Source: Hydractinia symbiolongicarpus
Taxonomy: Eukaryota > Cnidaria > Hydrozoa > Anthoathecata > Hydractiniidae
Length of the DNA: 64,000 bases
Reading direction: 5' to 3'
NCBI RefSeq assembly: GCF_029227915.1
Contig: NC_079882.1
Coordinates: forward strand, 22,699,001 to 22,763,000
Numbering within the stretch: the stretch's first letter is position 1; the number at the start of each line of letters is the position of its first letter. The position numbers and the translations under genes were made by a program. Shown here piece after piece: positions 1 through 14,800 of this stretch. The notes beneath the pieces are model-generated. The model was not told the DNA's origin, did not search any database, and saw only the letters and a program-made list of their open reading frames with translations.

Positions 1-2513
1 GTATGGCATACGGCGTACTGCCAGTGCAAGCAACAGAGAGCCAAAATACGCCACCTATTACCCGTGATAGATCATTCCAATATATTCCTCGAATGGTGCA
101 GAGAATGAAGAGAAGGGTATTTAAACGATATAGGGCTAGACATTACCTGGTTTTGGTAGTAGTCTTTAGAATAAAAGCGATGAACCAGCAATGTGATGAT
201 TGTGGAAGAGTACTAGATGTATATGACCGATGTCGCACGAGTGTAGGTTTTGGTTATAGGTCAAAGTTCTCTGCTAGTCATGCTCTATGGAACGTGTAGT
301 TAGTGGTACATGTAATGAAAAAAAACATTATTCCGCGTTATTCGTCCTCAGAATAACAATAAGAATAAAGAAAATACCTATGCTACAATTAGAGACACAG
401 GTGACGCTACAGCGTACAAGATCCCTGGGACATAAATTTCAGAAAAGTTATTAGTAAGTGATCATACTTGTTTGGTAGAGAATGACTATCAATCCTTGAA
501 GAATACTTTTTGTCTTGATGCGACAAGAATCACTCAAAAAATAAACTCTGACATATATTAACACACACAGTCTAACACTAACGATGGCATATGATTCGAT
601 GGCATATGGGATATCAGGAGCAAAAATTTATTTGTATACCGATCATTTGTTCATTGTGTTTTTCGTGTCACGACTCTTTATTCTCTGTTAACCAGAAAAC
701 ATCTATATGTCTACTGTTCGACATATTAAAAAGATACGTTGAATATAAAGTTTAACAAGTATACAGGAAATCAAGACTGATACATACAAATAATTGGTGT
801 ACTTCTCACAAGCAATCTTACTCTGTCGTTATTATTCGAAGCTTGTTACAGAAAAACCGCGCCAGATTACGTCTCTTTTGAAAAGTTAGAAGATTATTAA
901 CAAAGCGTTCATCTATGATAGTTCCATGTCTAATATTATCTAAAATGTTGAATTTTTATCCTGAATACAACTGAACAAAGAAAGTTAAGGTAGATTCATG
1001 AGAAAGCAAAAATAATAACCGCACGGTTAAAGAATACTCACTATCAATTTGTATTATTTGAAAAATCGTAAATCGTGAAGTTTGTTACGAATTGAACACA
1101 ATGTTTAACATGAAGAGTCAAAACCTCAACATGCTAAACAATGGTCACTTATTGAAGAAGCCGAAAACACGTACGGAATATTGGAGTAGATCTATTAGCT
1201 TTATGGCTGCAAATGTCTTCAATGACTTTGAAATTAGAAAAAAATTACTGAAAAAAAATGCTCTGCATTTTTAAGTTCTGCAGAATGGGCGACAGATTTC
1301 TATGCAAAATTTTATTACTGTTAATTTGCTTGTAACCTTCGTTAACACTTCTTTAACTCTATAAACATCTTTCACAGCCAACAATAATATTCTTTTCGTA
1401 AATGGATTCGCTTTTTCACAACATACATCCAACTTCGAACGACGAAGTTTGTTGTGATGAGGTGGCGCCAAATTTAATAAATACACAGACCGGAAACTTT
1501 CAACAGCAAATCGAACGTGCAATATGGTGGTTTCAGCTTTGTTTACAAATCTTTATTTTCTTTATCTTTACTCATGAATTAGTTTACTAAGTTTAGTAAA
1601 AAAAATAAATTTTTGTCGTGTTATTCGACTAATAGCATATTTGCTATTTTGATCTTGAGCTTGTGTATTATTTTTACAAAACAGTGTGATCATGGAAGCG
1701 TGACTATCACTGTAGAGAAAGATCTAGTATTGTTTCTGAATATAACCACCAGTTTGGCAAATGTGTAAAAATACTGAACCATAAAATGAACGATTCAGCA
1801 TTCAAGAATAAAAGTAAAAACTGGTATTTTGTAATAAATTTCTAATGAAGAGATTTTCTGGGTATATTGTGCTGCAAAGTTCTAAGCCCCAAATTCAATT
1901 TTTTTAAACAAACAGCTTTAATTTATTACCCCTTAATATAAAACTAGCAAATGTTTCAGCAAAACCATTTTTTACCTGATTTCACTTAAACATTACAAAA
2001 ACTAAACAATTGTCAAGATCTGGTCTTTGAAATTAACTCAGGAATCATGAATTTTCAATCAGCAGCTGTGCCACGGCTGTTCGTCTTTCCTTTAATGTTT
2101 TAGCTTATTTATTGTAATTAATTTTTAGTGTATATTAGTGCAGTTTTTACCGATTTATTTTGTTTTATGCAGAACTGATATTTAAAACAGGTGTTTATAT
2201 AGTAATATAATAAACAAAAAAGAATAAAGAGAAATGCGCGAGTGATTAAAAAAATTGATATGTTCCAGATTAAAAAAGAAATTAAATTTTGCGAAAGGTT
2301 TTACGTAACAATACATGAAATAGTGTAAGCTGTCCGTTTAAGGTTAGTGTGAAAATGGCAGTAGAAAAATAACGATGCATCATGGTGTTTTACAATAACT
2401 AGTGGCATAAAGCAATGAAAACAGAAATACAAAATACACTACTTTTAACTTTGGAGTCTCCTAATGAATTAACTCCTTTTACGCAATAAGATTTATAATA
2501 AATGAATACAAAC
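1..2513. other. Presumed RPTP intron sequence at the left edge
   Basis: No exon-like reading frame with PTP motifs was found on either strand. The rest of PTP D2 must therefore lie left of the window, or be lost. About 1310-2080 is one copy of a dispersed repeat. A 98-codon plus-strand frame at 3-299 shows no recognisable domain. Confidence 0.5.
1310..2080. repeat. Dispersed repeat family R1, copy 1
   Basis: Aligns by eye over its length to about 15905-16665. Shared stretches include a TGATGAGRTGGC block followed by CCAAATTTA, a CAAATYGAACG block, TTGGCAAATGTGTAA, and a CAGCTGTGC block near the right end. There is no clear coding capacity; small frames in the same place in both copies (including an IER-A motif) look like chance or a decayed ORF. 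Family not known. Confidence 0.6.
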
Positions 2514-2842
2514 CGAGTTTTGTGAGACGACAAAGCATTGCGTGTTGATTTCGTCAACTCGAGTATTTGATTCAACATTCACTGTGACATTACCAAACTT
2601 TTCCGATCCCTCGACTGGACAAAAAGATGGATAGTTATGATAATTCTCATCAGTGCTATTTAACATTACAATTGTTGTCACGTTGTGTTCCATTACAACA
2701 ACCCAAAAATCATTTAACGTTTCAACTAATGGTGCTTGCGTAGCAATGATACCATTCTTCTTTTTGTAACCATTTACAAACACAGCGTTAATATAATCTG
2801 TAGAATTTTTTTTGTGTGGCAGGTATACCCGGGATAAGTCAC
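2514..2842 (-). CDS. RPTP exon: first part of phosphatase domain D2
   Basis: About 329 bp, phase 1 in. It encodes STDYINAVFVNGY, GIIATQAP and a D-F-W-V-V-V-M helix, which match the second, usually weak or inactive, PTP domain of tandem RPTPs. The intron before it is only 101 bp. The donor is placed at GTTTGT and is the least sure junction. The WPD and Cys-signature segments of D2 are not found to the left, so whether D2 is catalytic cannot be told. Confidence 0.85.
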
Positions 2843-5800
2843 CTGAAAACAAACGAAAATACTTTGCATTACTATAGGGAAAGTAATTGATTTTAAGGTA
2901 AGCGCAAACGTAAAAGCTTTGTATTTGTGAAAATCGTCTTTACGTGCTAGGATGTTGGGGTATCTGTTTTTAACTGTATTTTCTTCTAATAGCGCAGCCA
3001 CATAATGATGTTCCCCAAAAGGGAAATTAACGCTGTTCAACCGCTCAAATTCCAATTCCACAAGAAGTTTTCCTGCCTCTTTTGTTGATATGAGATGTTG
3101 GAAAGTGTCGGAAAAGGCGGACGACATTATTTCAGTGTAACCACAGCATAATGCTTCATAAATCGCGCTATAGACAAATGTGTACTGTTCAACTCTTTGG
3201 ACCATTTGGACGCGATCTTGTCGAATACTTTCAAAGTAGTTGTATATATCAACACACTTTTTTGTTCTGACCAAGTGCAGCATCGCGTCAATGATGATGT
3301 ATGTTCCAGTTCTACCAACACCAGCACTACAATGCACAAGAATTTGCTTTCGGCTTTCATATGGGATAAGCTGTCTCACTCGGTAGCAGAAATTTAGCAG
3401 CAATGTGGGGTATTCTGGACAACCGTGGTCAGGCCATGAGGTGAAGTGCATATGTATAAGCTGGTGTTTGTTACTTTCGTACCCAACTTTAATTTTACGA
3501 ATTACATAGTCGGCATATACTTGTACCTCAGTCACTTCCACCTCAATACCATTATAAACTTCCTTTCCATTATCCATTGGCCAATACTGTGCACATTTTG
3601 GTCTACCATCCTCCACTATATTTGCAAGCATGACAATAGCTGCCGGTTTTTCACCAAGTACCATTCGCCAAAAATCAAAAGTTGTACCTTTCTTTGGTCC
3701 TTGCGCAGCTATATATTCAACTTGTCCAGAATAGTTTTGAATATAATTTGCATTAATGTAATCACTAGTCTCTTTTCCAGTAATTTTCTGCAAGACAACG
3801 CGAGTATGATCGTACGCGGTGATGTTCAAGTACCGATTTTTTTCTGCATTTTCAGGTTTTAATCCAACTTCATGTTCATGCAAATGCTCCAATGGAACAC
3901 TTTTAAATTGCTTTACAATGTCGGAACCAACGTTATCTTTATGTTCCAAATAAAATAATAGAAATTGTTGAATGGAAAGAGGTGGACTAGTAGGTTTTGC
4001 TGCAACATTGTAGTAAGATTCGTCAGATGGACCTTTGAAAACAGAATAAAATTTTAGCAAAATTACAAAAACACTTAAGTGGAACAAATAAAAACAAGAA
4101 GACATGCGTCTTTACCATCTGCGCTGCGTGCGAAATCAAATAGTCATACGTCACACTTGGATTCGACCATGTCGAAACCATGTCTGGTTTATGCAGAGTT
4201 TACGCTTTTTAAAAAACAGGGCCCTGGGAATGACTTTGTAACTTCAAAATGGTAGCTTAAACTTAACTTTCATAGGATAAGACGCCCAATTCACACATAT
4301 GCGTGTAAACACGCAGATGAATTAAAATATTTTTTATCGAACCTGCTTCATCGTCTTCAATAATATTTTCATGTGTTTTCAATTCACCGCGACCTTTCAG
4401 CTCAATAGAAGTTGAGGAATCGCGTCTGTCACTTGACTTCTTTAGGGTTCTGCGTCTTCTAAAGATCATTACGAATATGAAAGTAATTAATGTTTTTTTT
4501 AATTTCTTTTTTTAATTACTTTCTGGTGTTTACAACCTCCTTCAAGTCGAAAGGAATAAAATTTGCTAATAACGTTAATTTTATCTTGATCTTGCTTTAG
4601 CTGATTAAGAAGGAGAATCAGGAAAAACTAATACGCTTTTATCATATTTCAAGAGTTCTAGTGAGAATTCATCTTTGTGTTAATATTGCTTAACAATATA
4701 TCACTGAATTAGAAATCACGTCCTTAGAACAACATCTAAAATAATCTTAAATGTTACAATGGACATCCAAATATAACTACAAAGGACAGAAAAGTCCCCT
4801 ACCAATATTTGACATTCATAATATATCCATGTAATTAAATCAAGCTTCCTGGTGAAGTAAACCTTATCTTTGTTACTGTGGAAAGTTTATCATTTCTTGA
4901 ACATGATAGTTTAGCAGGCGACGTTTCGGGAGATCCTTCTCCCATCATCCGACAAAGTAAAATGATGTTGCGCATGTATTTATATAATTGCAGAGGATCG
5001 AAATTCATATAAATTAACCAATCAGAAACGAGCTGATAATTACAGTTAATTACGGTAATTAACATTTTCGGACTTAGATTTTGAAGGACAAAATTTGAGC
5101 ACAAAAAAATGAAATTATGCGATGTTGTTTTCTCGATATGTGAAAACGTTTTAATTATAAAAGAAACAACGTAAATTTAGGTTTTTTCGTTAGGTCTCTT
5201 TTAAATTTTGATAAATTTTAGTGAAAAATTTTTACAACGACTGGTTGTTTAAATTTGGAACCAATTACAACTACATAAACTGGAAAATTCTTTTACAAAA
5301 GAATGTAAAGTATAAAATATACCTTTTTATGTAGAAGATGACAATGATAATAACAAGGATGACAGCGACACCAGCAGCTGCAGCACCTGCTATTAATCCA
5401 ATACTAGACGATGTTGGTGATGGTGTTGGGCCTACAGGTCTAGGAGTTACTTTTATGTCTAAAATAAGAAAAGTTCCATAAAATGCATAAAGTTCAAATT
5501 GCAGTGACGTAGAAAAAGAATTCGTGTTTTCTCGGAATCTCAAACTTGATACAGAAATTCAGAATATCGATAAGGTTGCAAACCTAACTAGCTTTCTAAC
5601 TAAACACAAACACTTTTTTTAATCTTAAGGCTTGAAGTAAACCTGACATGACCGTTTGACAGTAAGGGTAAACAGACAGTGAGTTATTGTGCAAGTTTTA
5701 TCCTATATAACTATTTCCGTGCAGGGAAAAAGATTCACTGTCTAGTGGATACTAATATTACTGGAGTTATATCCAAGATGGAGTATTGTGAATATAATAT

Positions 5801-8800
5801 GCCTACACGCTCCTAATTCTAAAAACAGATTATGGATTTTGCACAACTCTTTTGTGAATAGAATGAAATCTGACATTCGGTTTGTTTTTGTATTTGTAAG
5901 GTTTTATCTTTGTTCATACATATGTACTGGTAAGGCATTAACTCATGTGTGCGTGGAGAACATTTTAATAATTCATTTTGTCTTAAATCTTTTTGGAGAT
6001 CGCATTGGCCTTAAAATAATTCATTCGTTCATTTTTCATCGCTCTTGTATAGCTTGAGGTAGTTTTTAAACTGATTGCCTTTGACTAACCCAAAAACCCA
6101 ATTAAAAGTTTCCTGTAATTATTTTTTTTTGACGGACAAAGTTCACCTACGCAACGCTTCTTTATACACAATGAACACTTAGGTTACCATAGCAGCTTTT
6201 AAAGTAGGTTGTTCATGTGTTCGTTGCTTCCTTGAGATTTAAAGCAAAGGGCAATACATGTAGCAAGAATGGTTAATTTAAAAAATATCATCTATATTCC
6301 TCTCTAACATTAACAGGTAGAGCGAATAGAAGTGAAGGGGAAATTAAATATAGAAAAATAAACTATCCTGAAAAGGTGAGGAGGGCCATAGCTAGCTAGA
6401 AACACATTTTGTTTCCAAATGGAAAATTCAGTATAGTACTATATTAGTATAACTGTTCGAGGTATTCTTAAATGCTGAAACAAAAGAAGTTTGTAGAAAG
6501 CAAAAGTTTAATGTAAAGGACAAAAAGAAATGAGCACACGTGGATTTGGTTCCAATTATTGAGAGTCAACTGTGTGAACTACCTACCAATCTTCGGAACA
6601 TAAAATTGATTAGACCACGAAGTCGAATACAGTTCGTCCTAGTGTTTAAAAGTAATTCATCAGGGTTCGATTTGTTATAGGTAAAAAAAAATGTAAATAG
6701 ACTTAAAAATTATTTTACCTGCACTCGAAGTCTTTGAAATACAACATATGTTTCACCCTCAGTTAAAGGTCCGTTTCTGTACGCCAGTACTGATCTTCTT
6801 TTGCGAACAGTGCTGGATGGCATCGAGTAGGTTACATTATCACCTAAGTAATATTTCAAAATTTTATTATTATTTGATCTGTTTCTTATAACAGAGATTT
6901 ATTATTCAGTAACTCTTATGGATCGAAGAAAGAAGAAATTGCAAAGAGCATTGTCATTTTTCGATTAATTTGAACATAAGAGCTATACTTCTTTTGTCGT
7001 CTACATTACCTAATTTAAACTCATCAACATTGAGCAACTGTGCTTTGTTAAATACACCAGCTATGTAAGGTTCGTTGTAATCAGCAGTGTCATATGTCTC
7101 CAATTCCTCTTGTTTATATAACGTTGGCTCTTTTTCTTGTAAAGTTGTCTTGTTCACTTTCATGATTATAATAAAATGATACCTAAAATTTAAAGCCCGG
7201 AAAAAAGAGAAATATTTGTATAAAGCTTTTTTCATTATATATGCTGTTTATTTGTTAACGCTATCTAATCAGGGAGTGATTATAACTAGATTTAATAATC
7301 GCAGTATAATTGGAGGCAATTATACTGCGATCTACCTTCAATCATTTCCTCCATATCCAGTCTTGATTGCAGGGATCTTTACGTATTTTGTTCAGTAGCG
7401 CATTTGTCTACCAAAATTTGGTCTACCAAAAGATTTGTAAAAACCGGAAAGTAAGTGATATGAAAAAAGATTAATTTACTTTATATTTGATGGACCTTTC
7501 ACCAGTCTAACAGATGGAGTATTATCATTCAAGATTCTTGGTATAAATACGCTAAGGGCATTGCGCTCTAAAATAAAATATACAAAGAATTACAATTTAT
7601 AGTATGTGTTTCCAACTTTTGATATCTAGACTAGCGTTCAGAGTGCTTACAAAAACTTTTGTAACATTTTCCCCAAAAATTTTGAAGGTAGGAAAAATGG
7701 AAAATGTAATAGATAAAAAACAAAATGGACAAATACACAATCTTACCTATCATGATTTCGTGAGATAAGTGTGAAAAATAATTCATTTTCTTGAAACCGT
7801 ACTTTGTAATGTCCTAGTTAAAACATATTAGTCCATAAAAACATAAGCCTATTAACGTTAGTCATTTTTGGTCTATTGCAGCACCGGGGGAACGGGGCAT
7901 AAAATGCCCATGGTCCATAAAATTTATTAATAAATTTCGCATGGTCGTGGAAAGTCTAAACATAAGCAAATTTAAGGTAAAAGTAAATAAATTATGGCGG
8001 CCTAAATTTATATGAGACTTATTCACTAAAGAAGAAATAAATTCATTTCATTTTCATTCATCACATTTTTAGGATTACGGCAAACATTTTTTACTTATGT
8101 TGGATGAAATGTTGGATGAAAACATGCATGTTGGATGAAGCAAAATTTTAGGTTTGTGGGACTGCTTTTAAAAACATTCGAACGATAAAGACTTCATTCA
8201 TTCCTGAAAAACAAAATGGCGGACTGAAGGAGTTCTGCAGTGCTGCTTATGTTGCTGAACGAACTCGTCGATTCGCACGATGAAAATCCAACCCGCGCAA
8301 AATCAAGAGAGTGGATAAAGAGGAGGGAACAAAATAGATATTTTAGTAATATCATTAAAGAATTGAAGATCGAAGACAAATTCGGATTTAGGGAAATGTT
8401 TCAGATGGATGTGGAGGATTTCGATTTCCTCCTTAATGAAATATCCCATCTGATATCAAATTAAAAACATTCCATTCAAAAATGTTCGAAATTCGCGGGA
8501 TTTTTATATGTTGGATAAAAAGTACCACCAAACCAATCCAACATGAAAATTCACACGAGTTAGATAAGGAATTCTTTTGATGTTGCCGAAAATGTTAGAT
8601 GAAATGTTTGACGGCGATCAAACTTCATCCAACATAGTTCAACAAGATTGTTTTCTTTTCTTTTGAAAATTTCAATTTTTTGAAATTTTGAAGTGACTCA
8701 AACCAAAATTTCCAGTCCAAAAAGTCCAAAATTTCATCCAACATCACAAAAATTGCCCGTTGGATGAAATGTTGGTTTGCCCCCTCCTTTAAAGGTAAAA

Positions 8801-11800
8801 GGTTCCTTTTTTTCGAGAAATATTTATGTGGATGACATAAAACTTCGTAATACATATAGCATATATGTTGTTCCAGGTAAGAAAACAATATAATGTATGA
8901 CGTCGTTGGGATAAGGAATAATTTCATTTTTTTGCATCCATTTTTCTTACAGATCTGGTCTGTATTTCATCCCTGGGACCCATAACGGCTGCAGCAATCA
9001 TATAGGCATTTTAGCAGTTACAAGAAATGTTACGAGAAATGCAATGTCACACTTCCCTCTCCCCCTTCTCCCTGTGTATAAAGTATGAATATCTCTTTAA
9101 TAATAGCCGTATTCCGTCTGTCTGTTCGTGCGTCAAAAAGACTTGTGTTAACCACGCACGAAATCGCGCACAGCTCTTTGATCTTTTTGCTACGCTATTT
9201 TAAAAATTTATTTTGTCTTTTGTGTTGTTTCACAAAAGTTAAAATTAATATTTTCTTATACAAAATTCATGGTTAACTAACTTTTATTGTTCCTTCGATA
9301 CAGTTTCTTTGTTATAAATAACTACGGTCAAAGTTGCGGACAATTACTTTGCGTTGTCTATTTCATTGAAAAAGTTTTAATTATTCGCGCCTTTTCAAGG
9401 AAATTAACAGAAACAACTTTCGATAAGAGAAGGAGAACAATAATTTTAGAAAGATTTTGTAAGTGATTTTTTGTTTGTTGTAAACATGAATGTGACATTT
9501 ATTTCATTTGTTTCATCTTCAACCATTTATATTTTTAATGACAACAATAAACCTGGATGTGCTTATTTTTTTGCTGCAACTTATTGTTTTTTAAACTGAA
9601 CAAAAAGTGTAAGAAAATGTCAAATTTAGTTTTTTAAAAGCTATTTGCAGGGAGGAGCCTCTTTTTTACATCAAACTCAGGCCGTAAAATGCACAAATTA
9701 TTGTTAAGTATATGAATTTTACGAGAATGCGGCGTAACACTACTTCCGATAAACTATACTATAAAGAATAAAAAAAGTGTAGTTTACACTGCTTCTGTGT
9801 ATATTTCCAGGGACCATGACTACCGCAGAGTAACTTCATAACAGATGCGCGAAATAACTTAATTAACAGATGCGCGAAATATAATTACGTCAGCAAATTC
9901 CCGTGGATTGTTTCACGGGTTAACGACTATCTCTTTAATAATAGCCGTATTTTGTCTGTCTGTCCGCGAGAGCCGCGTCCCGTAACGGAAACACGAAATT
10001 TTGTAAATTACGCGCCGATACCAAATGCGATATATTTTTACCGACTTTGTTTTGACCGCTCGCGCGTAGAATACCATTCACAATGCCTGATTCTTTAAAA
10101 AAAAAAACAACATTTTCGCGACCAGAAAGAATCCAAGATCTTCGCGGAACGAAGGCCATTTTGATAATGGTCGTGTTTGTGGTCAGTGTGTGAGGTTTGT
10201 AGGCCTGTTTGACTTTTTTATCTTCTAAAAGCCTTATATATTTGTAATATTTGTTTTCTGTTTGTTTTCAATGTTAGGATAAATATATTGTCACGTTTTT
10301 TAGCCACGTACAGATCTTAAACGCACCAGTTTTAGGATGTTTGGCTAGGAACGAAGATTAGCTAGCTATAGCTACTAGCTAGCTAGAGCCTCACTTATTG
10401 CTATTCTGTTTGGTATAAGAGCTTTTTATCCTAGCCAACATTTATTTTTATGTTGAGGCTGTGGCTATTTAAAAAGTGAAAGTATAAAAATGCAGTTTGG
10501 CTACAACAATATTCTTAAGCAATACATAATTTTTATGCTAAATGCAGTTAGCTAGCTAGGTATAGCTACATATTTTATAATTTTTCTGCAAACTTTTTCT
10601 GCAAATGAAATGGCTGAGCGATTGTTTTGGCTGGACGAGTAACGACAGGCTGTTCCCTGTGTTTTTATTTAAACCGAAGTTGCAATGAACATTTTTTGAA
10701 AAGGGTAATACGCCTTATGCGCCTGTTCAACTGTGTTTAACTGTACTAAGCGGTTAGCCCAGTGTTAAAAACAGACTGTTTTTTGTAAAAGGCTGTTACG
10801 CCTATGGGCATGTGCAACACCGTTTACCTGTATATACTAAGGTCAGCCCACCACTGTGACAATTAATTTTTAAACTTTCTTGGGAATCACGCCTGGACTA
10901 ACCGCTCAGCCCTGTGTCTGCGAGAAAGTTTTTTTCAAAAGGGTATTATTCCTATACGCTGTGCAACGCGGTTTAACTGTACTAAGCGCTCAGCCCAGTG
11001 TCACGATTAATTTTTTAACTTGCGCAAAAAGTTATTCTGCAAAATGAAATAAAATTGACGATTGTTTTTGCTATGATGGAGTAACAACACTTTGTAAACT
11101 CTGTTTTTATATCAGTTATCGTTGCGGGAAAGTTATTTTTTGAAAAATATGTTACAGTCGCACACTATAATGGTGTATGCGCTTCAAAAGATTAACGACA
11201 TACTGTATACCTGTACTAAAGCGCTCCACCTGATCGTGTGGGACAGTTTACGGCTCTTATTAAGCGCTCCACAGAGTGTTCAATGCCGGATCACACCTTT
11301 ACTTGTGGCTTAACCCGGCGTTTCGACGCCGGGTTTCCCGGCTAGTCTCTTTAATAACAGCCGTATTTTGTCTGTGTCCGCGAGAGCCGCGTCCCGTAAC
11401 GGAATCATGAAGTTTTTAAAATGCGCACCAATACCAAATGCGATATATTTTTGTCCACTTTGTTGCGACGGATAAATTTAAAGGACGGGCGAACCCGTGG
11501 ATTTTTCCACGGGCTACGACTTTATAACTATAAAATAGTTCTAAAGATTTTGTTTTTAATTACAGGCCTCAATAAAAGTTAGGAAAACTTGACCACCCAG
11601 TTTCATGTGGAACAAAAGTTGATGCCAAGTAAAAGAGGCTGCGGATACTTTATACAATCCCTCGGTGCTAAATTAGAAACAATTAAAAAAAGAAAAAATC
11701 ATGTAACCTTACATTTCCATCTATAACAGCCCGAGCATACAGATAATATTCTCCAACAACTGATATTCTTGCATTTAAACCGGTAATATTTTCTTGACCC

Positions 11801-14800
11801 TCTACGAAAGAATATTTAATACCGTCTGTTGGCAAATCATCAGCCTTAATTAGGGCAGCACGAAAATAATCTAGATTCTTTGATTCAGATTCAGTTTGAT
11901 TAGTTAGTTGGTTTGGTAGGTTAGTCTTTCGAGTTGTTGATATCACAATCTCATAATAGCTACAAGTTAAGAAAAGTATAGCGTGTAAAGGTGGTAAACG
12001 TAGCACAAAATCAGAAGATTCCAGATGAATATATTCCATGCACAAGCAAGTACAAACAAAAATAACAGTATTGTTCAATTAGAATATTTCGTGTTATTCT
12101 TAAATAATCGAGCAGCTCCGTGAAACAAATATTAGCTCACGAAGTGTATTTTCATGAATGCAAAGCATAATCGAGAGGAGATCGAGCACATTTGCTGAGC
12201 GTGCATAATTTCGTAAATTGTATTTTTTAGACTATCAACGACAGCCGTGATACGGTTTTTACAATAAAAAGGTCTGTGGACGAGGTTGGGTAGAGTTTGC
12301 CAATTCTAAGGTTGTACGTCAGAAATAGACTGGAATTATTATATTTTGTCGGGAGATAGTAACTTTTATTTCTATTTTTAAGGTCAACGAACAGCATTGT
12401 TATCGGTTGATCAATACAAATTTTCTGACCGTCAGTGAGCAAAATCAATATCCTAAGGAGCTACTGAATGCAATTATTCTTAGATTTCTTAAAAATATTT
12501 GAAGAAACTGAGACCAACAAGCCTCCTTGCACTGTGTAAGATGGAAGTAGTCTTTGCGTTACTATTTTACGTTTCCATTTCAGATAAATGGGAAAAATAG
12601 TTTGGTGGGTTTGTTCCCGGATTCTTATCGTCAAGTGGACTTGAAACTGATTTTCCTTACAACGTTTAAGATCTATCTAGCAGATCTATTTAATTTTAAT
12701 AAAAGAAAAGTACCTAGAAGACTTAAATCTCATTTGGTGTACGGACTACATTGTACAAAATGCCTATCGTTTTATGTTGGAAACACATCCAAAACGACAT
12801 CTTCAAACTTATTTGGTTACGTATTGGAGCTTTTTCTCCCAGTCAATTTTTTTCTTAAATAATATCAAACGGCTTGATAAACAATTTTTTTATCATATAA
12901 TTGTAATAAAAATATTTTCTTTTTCTCATTTCTTTTTTTCAGCATATTATTTCATTTACAAATAAATTTGCTAATGTGTAGATGGAATTCGGGTCCTATG
13001 AGTTTAAGCAAGTAAACTGACATTTGGGAAGAGCCGTAGCAAATTGGAAGTAATGAGCAAACTTTAACTTAACTTTAGTCACGAGTTATTTATAAAAAAA
13101 CCTGCAAGGGTATGGTGTTCATGCTTATATACAGTTTTCTGTAGCGTATTTTGAAAAAGAGTGATTGATTGTTGTACGAATAAACAAAATGATGATGTTT
13201 CACTAGTAGTAACAGTAAGAAAAAACAAGTTACACTTTTTTGTGACAAATATCACTAATGAAATAGAACGCATACAGGATTAGAATGTAAAGAGGTACAA
13301 TTCATTTTATACTGGCTAAACCCAGAGTACTAAATAACATGTACAAACACTTTTCGATACCTTTAAGAGAAATAACAAAACAAATATAAATTGGGATAGT
13401 TTTTTACAAATGGCAAAATTTTGTCTGAATAAAAAATTCAGCACCACAGTTCCACTCCAGTTAATATAAAAAACAATATATTTTCTTTAGCTTATTTCTT
13501 AGCCTAGGGATCAGTGGTGCTGAAAATCGAATAAAGAACGAAGTATGTGTAGCTTTCTTCATTTTCATCAAAACCGATGCGATAGCTTGCATTACCTTTG
13601 TTTAAGCCAAATACATGAATATATATTCGACGTGAAGTAAACATGGTCATAGTTAGATATCAGTGACGTGCTGAAAATCACCATTATCCACGAAAAGCCA
13701 TTCGAAAACTTGTAAGATTATTAACAAACAAAACTCTAAATTTCCACTCTTCCTTACGCTTCACCAATTGTGTATTTGTTATTATATAACTAGATAATTT
13801 TCATGCATACAAAGTGCAGTATTTATAAACATGTTCTCACCTGATTGGTCCGTTTCGATCCGACGAAGTGGTCAACGTGACAATTGTTGCATTGTGGGTT
13901 TCATTAGAAGTAAAAATTTCAGTTAATCCAGGTGATGGTGGATCTAGTAAAAAAAATAATGGTTGAACGTAAATCTTCTATGATATTTTTTCTGTAAGAA
14001 GTATAATGTTTTGCCATTGAAATGTTTCGAACTGATTTTATTATAGCTAAATTGTGTCATTTTCACGAACTTTCTATTTTCAACTTTCATCTTCTAGTTC
14101 GTCTTTTTTTCAAAGTACTAAATGGCCACCGAACTTAATGGTCAGCGTGCAATAAATCCTCTACAAATTTTAATAAGTATTTTTGGCGAAAGTGCTAAAC
14201 TTCTAACGTTCATGCTGTTATAGTTTTTCGCTTATGCTTAACTTAAATTTTAAAGATTTAGAAGACTTGACATGCTTATAGCTTGGAGGAAAGAATACGG
14301 AAGGAGAAACAACTTCATTTCTGTACGCTTTAAATGTATTGAATTTTCTATTGCTTTTAATTTCACAAGAATCAGTGCGTGAGGTGCTCGACCGAGTCTT
14401 TTTCGAAAAAAAATGATTAAATTCCATATTCTCCTTTAATAGGGGCTAACTTTTTTCTATTGAAATCTGACTGTAACACGCTGCAGGCACGTGATATTTG
14501 TATGGGAAGTGTGCCTAATATAAGTCGGTAAACATTTCTGTTAAAAACTTCAACAATACGTTTAGAAATAAGCGTTTAACCGTGATATTAACCTATTTTT
14601 GAAGGCTTGAGTATACCACTTTGATCATGCAAAACAATATAGATAGATATGCGCCGGACGAGTGCCGACAAAATGTGTGCTGGATTATTGTTTATTCTAA
14701 CTAAAGAAATAACTTCTTATAACAGAACTTCGTTTTAAAACGAGATATAAACTTTTTCTTTTTGTTTACAGAAGTGTCGAGCATGTGCTTCTTCACTAAA

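Noticed and set aside
3-299. Plus-strand 98-codon frame at the left edge
   Set aside because: No recognisable domain, no homologue in the window, and it lies in presumed intron DNA. Left uncalled.
1-2513. Rest of PTP domain D2
   Set aside because: Looked for WPD-like and HCSxGxGR signatures on the minus strand; none found, so no exon is claimed.
3446-3862. Plus-strand 138-codon hydrophobic frame
   Set aside because: Antisense shadow of the PTP D1 exon, which has all catalytic motifs on the minus strand.
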